A stretch of 64,000 bases of DNA, taken from contig JAJEAU010000001.1 in assembly GCA_022824185.1 (NCBI GenBank), forward strand, positions 62,001 to 126,000, read 5' to 3'. Of this stretch, positions 57,224 to 64,000 are shown piece by piece (the first letter of the stretch is position 1; each line of letters begins with the position of its first letter). Origin of the DNA: Dehalococcoidia bacterium (GTDB taxonomy: Bacteria > Chloroflexota > Dehalococcoidia > Lucifugimonadales > Lucifugimonadaceae). The notes under the pieces are model-generated. The model was not told where the DNA came from, did no database searches, and was given only the letters and a program-made list of their open reading frames with translations. Made by a program: the position numbers and the translations under genes.

Positions 57224-58051
57224 CTATTCGGCGGCGCCGGGCATTCCCGGCTCGAGAGGAACAGACTCGGGTGGGACGCCCCCGGCAAGGAAACCGCCAT
57301 CGACTGTGATGGTTTGGCCGTTTACGTAATCGCCGAGGTCTGAGGCCAGGAATAGACAGGCGTTTGCGATGTCTCGTGGTACTCCGCCGCGTCTATTGGG
57401 GATGTAGTCGCGGGCGTAGTCGACGTAGCCTTCGAGCTGACCGCGGGTGTGTTCTAGCTCTGGAGCGAGGACTCGACTGTCGATGTAGCCCGGGGCCACG
57501 CAGTTGGAGGTTATGCCGGTACCAGCGAGGTCGACCGCCATGCTCAGCGCCATCCGGTTGAGACCTGCCTTCACGATGCCGTACACGGTGTCTTGGGGCC
57601 ATGCGCGATAACTGTGGACGCTTGAGATCGAGACGATCCGTCCACCACTGCCCTGCTTGATCATCTCTTTGACGGCCCGTTGGGAACAGAAGACGTAGCC
57701 TTTGAGAGCGTGCCCCTCTAGGAAGTCCCAAAAATCCTCGGTGATGTCCGTGAAATGGGGATCTGCCGAAGCTACCGCGTTGTTGACTAAGATGTCGATC
57801 TTTCCGTGGGCTTCGATGAAGTCGTCAAACATCCTGGTCCGGTCGTCGGTGTTTCCGATGTCTGCTTGATGCCATGTGGCGTTACGCCCCATAGATTGGA
57901 TGTCAGCGATGATGCTGTCGGCGTTTTCGTCGCGTTGGATGTCGTTGATACCAACGTCGGCACCGTTTTCGGCGAACACACGGGCGATGCCGGCTCCGAT
58001 GCCGCGTCGGGAACCGGTTATGAGGGCTTTTTTGCCTTGGAGGAGTTTCAT
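57224..58051 (-). CDS. Short-chain dehydrogenase/reductase
   Basis: This classical SDR has 275 residues. The NAD(P) motif is ITGSRRGIGAGIA, followed by LVNNAVASADP and the active-site SSVHSYRAWPQDTVYGIVKAG with Tyr-x3-Lys. The C-terminus NGQTITVDGGFLAGG is typical. The substrate is unknown; GVP...PESVPLEPG at the end is an unusual tail. Its start overlaps the AddA stop by 4 bp, so it is translated from the same mRNA as a helicase-nuclease, an unusual neighbour. Confidence 0.87.
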   Translation of the reverse strand: MKLLQGKKALITGSRRGIGAGIARVFAENGADVGINDIQRDENADSIIADIQSMGRNATWHQADIGNTDDRTRMFDDFIEAHGKIDILVNNAVASADPHFTDITEDFWDFLEGHALKGYVFCSQRAVKEMIKQGSGGRIVSISSVHSYRAWPQDTVYGIVKAGLNRMALSMAVDLAGTGITSNCVAPGYIDSRVLAPELEHTRGQLEGYVDYARDYIPNRRGGVPRDIANACLFLASDLGDYVNGQTITVDGGFLAGGVPPESVPLEPGMPGAAE

Positions 58052-61000
58052 TCGGGTGCTTTCTCCTTTTCGTTTGATGATGCCAACAATAACGCCGATT
58101 CGATGGCTGATTCGACTTCTGGCAGTCGGTACTGGCCTTCGCCGGGCAATTCTGCGGCGATTCGGGAAAAGAGGATACTCGCTTCGGTTACGGGAATCCC
58201 GGTAACTTTTTGTACGGCATAGGCGTAGGCTCCGAGTTGCGGGATGTACGGTCTTGCCATTTGTGAGATCGATCGGTTTAATGTGCGGTCAGTCTTGAAG
58301 TCGGCTACGCAGAGTGTGCCATCGTCGCGGCGGTAAATGAGGTCGACACGTCCTTCGATGATTTTGGGGCCGTGGTTTGCGTTCCGAAATGGCACGGCAA
58401 CTGGAGTTTCGATCCAGACATTTTCTGGATCGAGGGAGGCGACCTCTTGAAGCAGCGGCAGTTCGAGGGTTGCGTGGGTCAGGCGAGCGACTTCAGCGGC
58501 ATCTTCGGCGACGCCATGTTTTTCAGCTTCGCTTCGGGCGATCAACTCGACGTCCGCGTTGGGGATTTCTAAGGCGCGTTGAATGGCGGCGTGCACCGCG
58601 CTGCCGATCTCAGTTGCGGCGCGGCCCCTGACGGTGAAGTCATCCGAAACCATTACGGGGACATCGTCTGGTTTTTCTCCGTTCATCTGCTCATCGTCGA
58701 GGTCCGTTGGACCTTTGATGCTGCTGGGGGAGATCCATCGGCGTTCGGATGCTACAGCTAGGGTTTGCCGGTGTTCACGCATCCAAACATCTCGATCTTC
58801 GACGATCAGAGTTGCTTCGGGAGAATCGGTTGTGGCATCCGGATCGAACGGAGTTGGTTGCCATTCGGTAGGCACAGGTGACCAAAGCGTTAGGTTCTCG
58901 CCTCCGACGTGGTGATCGATCTGTGCGGCGAAGCTTTTTCGGTCTCTTTCTTGTCGGTTCAGGCTGACGAAGAGGTAGTCTCGCGCCCGTGTTGCGGCTA
59001 CATAAAGGAGGCGTGTTTTTTCTAGAGAATCGGCTGAGGCGTTCTTTTTTTGGAGTTCGTCGAAATTTCCTGTTTGGAAAAAGCCGTCGTTCTGGTTCCC
59101 ACCCAATCGAATACCGGTTTGACGCTGGGCCTCGTCGGTTTCAGTCCAATCGGTGAGGAAGTTGGAAGAATCTCGACTGCTACTTCGGCAAAGATCGGCG
59201 AGTAACACGATGGGAAACTCGAGTCCCTTCGAGGAGTGCATGGTCATGAGCCGGATCTTGCCTTGATCGAATTCAAGAGAGGGTTCTTCTCGTAGATCTT
59301 GATTGGCTTCCTTGAATTGGTCGAATTTCCTGAGTGTGTCTCGGAGTGAGAGTGCACCTTCCTCGGTGAAACGGCGGGCAAGTTCAACAGCCAGATCAAG
59401 GCGTCTTAGACCCGGAGCAGGATCGGGTTCGAGATACATCAGCTCACGAGTTTGGCGTTCACGGAAGAACTGCTCGATGAGGACCGCGGGTTGTATCTCG
59501 TCGCGGAGCGCGTGGTAATTCCTAAGGACGGTCAGGGCATCCATCACGGCGGATTCTTCGGGAACTTTGTTGTCTTCTGGGAATGCAGCGGTGCAACTGA
59601 AGGAGCCGCCAGACTTTGCCCAATGGAACAAGTCGCGGTCGCTACACCCAAAAAAGATGGACTTGAGAGCTCCAACTGTTGACGGTTGGTCGGACGGATC
59701 GTCCATCGCCGCCAGGCAGTTGAGGATGTCGCGAAACTCCTGTGTCTGCAGGACGGTTGCGCCGCCGATTTCGGCGGAGTACGGGAGGTTGAGGTCGTCA
59801 AGTTTCCTCGTGTACGTTTCCCACGAGGTCCTTGCGCTTGTCAAGATGGTCAGATCGCCGGCGTGCGACGGTCGACATTTCTGATCTTGGCGATCACGAA
59901 CGGTTAGTTCGCCTGCGGCAACGGCTCGGGCGATGATTGCCACCTGTTCGGCGTCCATTGCACGGACTTCGCCAATATTGGCATCTTTGATCGGTTCGCC
60001 GAAGTGATGTACAGCGCCGAAGTCGTCAGGGGCGGCGGTTTCCTTGGCACGATCCAGTGGAATATAGTCGGCTTGATCCGTTTCCGATGGCATCCATTTG
60101 CCGAAAATGTGGTTGACCCAGTCGATCACAGCGCGTGTGGAACGTCGGTTTTCCTTGAGTGTCAGGTACTTGCCGCCTGAACTGGCGATGTCCTCTTTAA
60201 CGGCTTGGCTGACGGTAACTTGAGCGCCACGGAACCGGTAAATGGATTGCTTTGGGTCGCCGACGATGAACAATGAACCGGGCGCGACGCTATCTTCGCC
60301 CGGCGGGATAGTTAGGAGCCTAACTAAGCGAACTTGGTTCGGATCGGTGTCTTGAAACTCGTCGACGAGGACGTGTCGGTAGCGCCGTTGTAGCGATCGG
60401 CGAATGTCGTCGCGCGTTTCGAGGAGATCATTGAGCCAAGTTATGGCGTCGTAATACGAGACGGTTCCTGACCGTCGGCGTTCTAAGGTGACCGTATCCA
60501 CGAAACGCCGTGCATATCTCGCGAGGTCGATCGTGACGGCCTCACGCGCGGCGTCGATGGCTTCGTTGATAGGATCGCAGAAATCGTTCAGAGCCTCAAT
60601 CGCGGCAGCTTTGCCTTCACGACCGCCCCAATTGCCAATCGTGCCGCTTGAACCGGGTTTGATTTTGGGCCAAGTCATGAGGAGTTCTTGGGCTTCGTGC
60701 TCGGTGGCGACTTCTTGACCCTCAATCGATTTGTGGTACCAATCGGTTGCTTCCTCGAATCTGCCGAAGAGTCTGTCCTCGGTGTCGCTACACCATTGCA
60801 TCGTTGACTTGATGGCCTCGATGCTCGTCGCAAGGTTTTCGACGGTTGACAGACAAGATTGCTGGGGTGGAGCGAGAACGAGCCGATGCAGATCGCCATG
60901 GTTGTCATTCATCGATCTCGCAACGTCGCTCATTTTTGCGAACGGGGTTCGGAGGTTTAGTCTGAGTGCGGTTGTCAGAGATTCGGCGAACTGTTCGTCA

Positions 61001-61458
61001 TCGTCAAGACGTTCAATCGACCATTGACGCCATCGATCTTGAAAAGTCTGGAGTCGCGAGATGTTGTCTTGGACTTCAACTGTCGGCGGCATGCCAGCGT
61101 CGAGGGGATATTCTCGGAGAATCGAGTAGACGAGGGAGTCGATGGTCTGAAACGCTGCCGTATCGATACCTCTTAACGCAGCGTTGACGTTTTCATCATC
61201 GGGTTTTGAGGCTCGCAGGCTTTCTAGTTTTTCTCGGATGCGGGATCGGAGTTCAGCGGCGGCGGCGCGGGTGAATGTGATGGCGATGATCTGTTCGATA
61301 TCTGTCCCCTGCGCAAGTAAGGCAGTGATGCGTTCGACCAGTGAGTGGGTCTTGCCCGTGCCGGCCCCTGCTTCGACGTAGATACTCGAACCAAGATCGG
61401 TTTGAATTACCGAAAGCGAACTGGCATCGTTGGTTGTGGTTGTGGCGTTTGTTGTCAT
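58048..61458 (-). CDS. addA: AddA-type UvrD/Rep helicase with PD-(D/E)XK nuclease domain
   Basis: This 1136-residue superfamily 1 helicase has Walker A GAGTGKT at residues 31-37 and Walker B region LVDEFQDTDPNQVRLVR. Later motifs are FIVGDPKQSIYRFRGAQV, MTMHSSKGLEFPIVLLAD and TRARDYLFVSLNR (each quoted in part). The C-terminal RecB-type nuclease has GRVDLIYRRDDGTLCVADFKTD (Asp...Asp-x-Lys). This is the AddA layout for double-strand break processing. It overlaps the AddB-type gene by 4 bp. Confidence 0.93.
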   Translation of the reverse strand: MTTNATTTTNDASSLSVIQTDLGSSIYVEAGAGTGKTHSLVERITALLAQGTDIEQIIAITFTRAAAAELRSRIREKLESLRASKPDDENVNAALRGIDTAAFQTIDSLVYSILREYPLDAGMPPTVEVQDNISRLQTFQDRWRQWSIERLDDDEQFAESLTTALRLNLRTPFAKMSDVARSMNDNHGDLHRLVLAPPQQSCLSTVENLATSIEAIKSTMQWCSDTEDRLFGRFEEATDWYHKSIEGQEVATEHEAQELLMTWPKIKPGSSGTIGNWGGREGKAAAIEALNDFCDPINEAIDAAREAVTIDLARYARRFVDTVTLERRRSGTVSYYDAITWLNDLLETRDDIRRSLQRRYRHVLVDEFQDTDPNQVRLVRLLTIPPGEDSVAPGSLFIVGDPKQSIYRFRGAQVTVSQAVKEDIASSGGKYLTLKENRRSTRAVIDWVNHIFGKWMPSETDQADYIPLDRAKETAAPDDFGAVHHFGEPIKDANIGEVRAMDAEQVAIIARAVAAGELTVRDRQDQKCRPSHAGDLTILTSARTSWETYTRKLDDLNLPYSAEIGGATVLQTQEFRDILNCLAAMDDPSDQPSTVGALKSIFFGCSDRDLFHWAKSGGSFSCTAAFPEDNKVPEESAVMDALTVLRNYHALRDEIQPAVLIEQFFRERQTRELMYLEPDPAPGLRRLDLAVELARRFTEEGALSLRDTLRKFDQFKEANQDLREEPSLEFDQGKIRLMTMHSSKGLEFPIVLLADLCRSSSRDSSNFLTDWTETDEAQRQTGIRLGGNQNDGFFQTGNFDELQKKNASADSLEKTRLLYVAATRARDYLFVSLNRQERDRKSFAAQIDHHVGGENLTLWSPVPTEWQPTPFDPDATTDSPEATLIVEDRDVWMREHRQTLAVASERRWISPSSIKGPTDLDDEQMNGEKPDDVPVMVSDDFTVRGRAATEIGSAVHAAIQRALEIPNADVELIARSEAEKHGVAEDAAEVARLTHATLELPLLQEVASLDPENVWIETPVAVPFRNANHGPKIIEGRVDLIYRRDDGTLCVADFKTDRTLNRSISQMARPYIPQLGAYAYAVQKVTGIPVTEASILFSRIAAELPGEGQYRLPEVESAIESALLLASSNEKEKAPE

Positions 61459-64000
61459 TCGGCTAGGGCGACGTAGTCTTCGAGCATTGGGGCGGTCTTT
61501 TTGCGTTCCCAGGAGATCAGTCGGTTTGATGGGCAGACAGCGTCGTAAGGGCAGTACTTGCAGTTATCCCATGGCGCGCGATTTCCGTGGTTGTTTGTTT
61601 TGCCCGGCCTAGCTGGAAATGAACCGGAGCGGATTCCATCGATGATTGTGGCGATTACAGGTTGGAATTCCTTGGCCGCAGATTCGAAAGTAGCGTAGCT
61701 TTTCGGTCGAAACTCGTCCGCGCCGCTCAGGAACACGAACCAATATGCCGTTTCGATGTCTACCGAACCGCCGAGGATTTCGTTTGCCACCGCGGAGTAG
61801 ATGGGCAGTTGGAGTTTTTGACCAGAGTCGGTGATGTCCTTATCGATCCGGGTGTAACTGCTTCCTCCGGTTTTGAAATCCAGAACTAGGGCGCGGTCGC
61901 GTTCTGGCGAAATAGCTATCAGATCGATTTGTCCACGAAGTTGGACGGTGAAACCGTCGTTAAGGCGGATCTGACCAAGCGAATCGTCATCCTTGGGGAA
62001 CGATTCTTCGGTTCTGAATTCGCCGTCGAATCCGACCAGTGCGTCGAGTTTGGTGCGATGCCAAGTTTCCAGATCTCGGAGCAGTCTCGTCTTTTCGAGT
62101 TCAAAAACCGCTGGGTAGCCGACGAAATCTTGTCGTTGGAAGCGCTCAAATTCGGTTCGGGCGATTTCGCGCAGGGCAAGCGATCCCTGCGGAGATCTGT
62201 CAGCGCCGTGATGCGCGAGAAACTTTTCGAGGATCTTGTGAACGAGAATCCCGCGATCAAGTGCGGACAGTTCCAGTGATTCCTCGGGATCGATTCGTTC
62301 GTCGACGTTTAGTTCTTGCGCCAAGAAGAAGCGGTATGGACATTGGGCGTAGCTTTCAAGCGCCGTCGCTGATGTCCGCCAGGCGCCTGACTCGCGGATG
62401 AACGAAACACCGACGTTGCCATCGTAGGGTCCGAACGATGAGTCGTTTCGGGCTTTCGAAATTGCGTGGCCAGCGGCAAGCGCCGCGAATCTGCGGCTGG
62501 TCAATAGGCGACTGCGAGTTGGTTCATTGCTGGCTCGGATTGCCGTGTCTCGAAGGCCGAATTCGTAACGCGAGGATGGAGCCAATGCTGAGGATTTGAT
62601 CTCAGAGAGCGGATGAACCACTTCGACGAGTTCGCTTTGTGGATCCATTAGAGATTTCGCCGAGGTGTTGGATTGACTGTTGGCTTTTTGGATCTCGTCG
62701 ATAAACCACGGTGATGGATAAGCCTCGTTTGTTGCGCCCATCAGCGCTTTGTTCCAATAAAGATGATTGTTAGGCGCTGATGACAACGCCATCTGGAAGA
62801 TTAGCTGGTCGATCTCCAGGCGTTTACGACGCGTCAGCAAGGTCTCGCTCTCGGGGTCGATTTGCTGGCGGAGGTTGTCTGGCAGCAAGGGATCGAATCT
62901 GCCACCTCCAGGTAGACTGCCTTCGGCCATACCCAAAACATGAACGGCCTTGAATGCGGTAGCGGTGCCAGCCGTCAACGGGGCGACAAGAACAGCGGTC
63001 CCCCATCCGGATGAGGCACCTTCGTTTGTGAGAAGGAGCCGTTGGACGGTCCGAGTGAATTTAGGTAGATCGACTGGCGAAGAGCTGAGTTCGTCTAACG
63101 AACGAACCTGTTTTAACGATTCGTTGATCCGAGAGAGGCCGTTGACGTCGTGGTCGTCGGTGTCATTCGAAGAAAGATATCGCGCGATGATCGCTTCTAA
63201 CCAATCAACCCAATCAGACCATCGAGCCCGTTCTTGGTTTGAGATCAGCGACGTCAGGTCGGTTAAGAATCGCTTTAGTCTGCGCGCGTTTCTTGACGCT
63301 TCCAAATAGGATTCGGGGTCAGTGATCGAAAGGGCATCATCCGAGTCAGCGATGCGATTTGCTCGCCGAACCATGGATCGTGCGTAGCGATCAAGTGAGC
63401 TCTGCCATGGGGATTTGTTGTCAAATCTTGCGATTTTTGCGTTTCGGGACGCGGTTTCCCATTGAACGGCTGGGACGCGTGAGCCGGTTCGCGGGTCGAT
63501 TACTGGGGACGAACTGGTCCAAGAAGCAAAGGCATCGCGGCGCATTCCGTCGGAAATCATGTTGAGGAGAAGAGCAACGAATTTGCCAGCCGGTGTTTCG
63601 GCGAGAGTTTTCGAGGATGGTCCGCAGTTTGGGATCTGGGCCGCGTCGAGGGCGTCTTTGATTCGAGAGGCGTAGTCGGCTGAAGGGTAGAAGATAGCCG
63701 TCTCTCCGAATTTGACGCCGTTTCGAGCATCTTGAACTATGTTGCGAATGAGGGATCTGGGTTCATCCGCGGCGCCCATCGCAGAGTAGAAACGGGTAGT
63801 CCGATCAGTTTCGACTTGACTAAGATTTGAGGCGTCAGATGGAATTACGTTGACGATGCGAGCGGATGGCATTCGCCCCAAAATGTCTCGCAATGCCGTG
63901 GTGGCGTTTGGCGGTTGTGGGGCGGCGATAACGATGATGTGCGGAGCTAAGACGCGCACCAGCAAATCGGCGTCGCTTAAAGCCGTTTGCGTTGCGATGT
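61455..64000 (-). CDS. addB: AddB-type nuclease subunit (5' end outside window)
   Basis: The frame stays open to the right edge of the window, so the N-terminus is missing; at least 848 residues are visible. The protein lacks clear helicase motifs in the visible part but has the C-terminal nuclease domain of AddB. It shows VLDFKTGGSSYTR (Asp-x-Lys) and the iron-sulfur staple cysteines: one in YAQCPYRFFLAQEL and three in CKYCPYDAVCPS near the end. Together with AddA it would form a RecBCD-like DNA end-processing complex. The gene is directly upstream of addA in the same operon. Confidence 0.9.
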   Translation of the reverse strand, partial: IATQTALSDADLLVRVLAPHIIVIAAPQPPNATTALRDILGRMPSARIVNVIPSDASNLSQVETDRTTRFYSAMGAADEPRSLIRNIVQDARNGVKFGETAIFYPSADYASRIKDALDAAQIPNCGPSSKTLAETPAGKFVALLLNMISDGMRRDAFASWTSSSPVIDPRTGSRVPAVQWETASRNAKIARFDNKSPWQSSLDRYARSMVRRANRIADSDDALSITDPESYLEASRNARRLKRFLTDLTSLISNQERARWSDWVDWLEAIIARYLSSNDTDDHDVNGLSRINESLKQVRSLDELSSSPVDLPKFTRTVQRLLLTNEGASSGWGTAVLVAPLTAGTATAFKAVHVLGMAEGSLPGGGRFDPLLPDNLRQQIDPESETLLTRRKRLEIDQLIFQMALSSAPNNHLYWNKALMGATNEAYPSPWFIDEIQKANSQSNTSAKSLMDPQSELVEVVHPLSEIKSSALAPSSRYEFGLRDTAIRASNEPTRSRLLTSRRFAALAAGHAISKARNDSSFGPYDGNVGVSFIRESGAWRTSATALESYAQCPYRFFLAQELNVDERIDPEESLELSALDRGILVHKILEKFLAHHGADRSPQGSLALREIARTEFERFQRQDFVGYPAVFELEKTRLLRDLETWHRTKLDALVGFDGEFRTEESFPKDDDSLGQIRLNDGFTVQLRGQIDLIAISPERDRALVLDFKTGGSSYTRIDKDITDSGQKLQLPIYSAVANEILGGSVDIETAYWFVFLSGADEFRPKSYATFESAAKEFQPVIATIIDGIRSGSFPARPGKTNNHGNRAPWDNCKYCPYDAVCPSNRLISWERKKTAPMLEDYVALAE

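Overview
The window looks like a chromosomal segment of a free-living, probably marine, Chloroflexota bacterium, most like the SAR202/Dehalococcoidia-type lineages. I infer this from the gene set: a full alternative complex III cluster next to System I cytochrome c maturation genes, heme synthesis through siroheme, HpnCDE squalene synthesis, a Ni superoxide dismutase, and scattered catabolic genes of the enolase, HpcH, RraA and Gfo/Idh families. No 16S rRNA or ribosomal protein is present, so the placement is an inference. No phage, integrase, transposase or CRISPR array was recognised.

Layout. 1-3078: hpnC (cut by the left edge), hpnD and hpnE, which make squalene. 3188-9720: a tightly packed operon ahbAB (fused), precorrin-2 dehydrogenase, hemC, cobA-hemD (fused), hemB, a MIP channel and a thioredoxin-type arsenate reductase. 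9744-10763: divergent sodX and sodN around a 25-bp palindrome. 10856-23251: thirteen minus-strand genes. In transcription order they are pxpA, pxpB, pxpC, oadG-like, biotin carrier, oadB-like, a DapA-family lyase/aldolase, a TauE/SafE permease, prpB, prpC, prpD, a ThDP enzyme and a cupin. They suggest a sodium-pumping biotin decarboxylase linked to the 2-methylcitrate cycle.

23352-28793: a methyltransferase with an apparent frameshift, radC, a Gfo/Idh oxidoreductase, a DUF971 protein and 2-oxoacid dehydrogenase E1 alpha/beta. 28794-30218 has no convincing gene. It holds a 52-bp direct repeat (two copies exactly 1020 bp apart) and many hairpins. 30219-44024: an orphan gene, then a small membrane protein, actA, split actB1/actB2, actF-like, actC, actD, actE, ccmH, ccmF, a CcmI-like protein, an unknown anchored exported protein and a TlpA/CcmG thioredoxin. 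Together these form a quinol:cytochrome c oxidoreductase plus part of the machinery that builds its c-type hemes.

44177-48633: cysC, two hot-dog (MaoC-type) proteins, plsX, fabG and fabL, a type II fatty acid synthesis block. 48652-48726: tRNA-Pro(UGG). 48791-54900: endonuclease Q, an enolase-superfamily dehydratase, an HpcH/HpaI aldolase, an NPP-type phosphodiesterase, a PhnP-like MBL hydrolase and an RraA-family protein. 54988-55719: a HigBA-type toxin-antitoxin pair with a candidate operator. 55775-64000: an M20 peptidase, an SDR, and AddA/AddB-type helicase-nucleases (the second cut by the right edge).

From about 21 kb to 57 kb the plus strand is visibly G+T rich whichever strand codes, which suggests a replication-strand bias; 1-20 kb looks more balanced.
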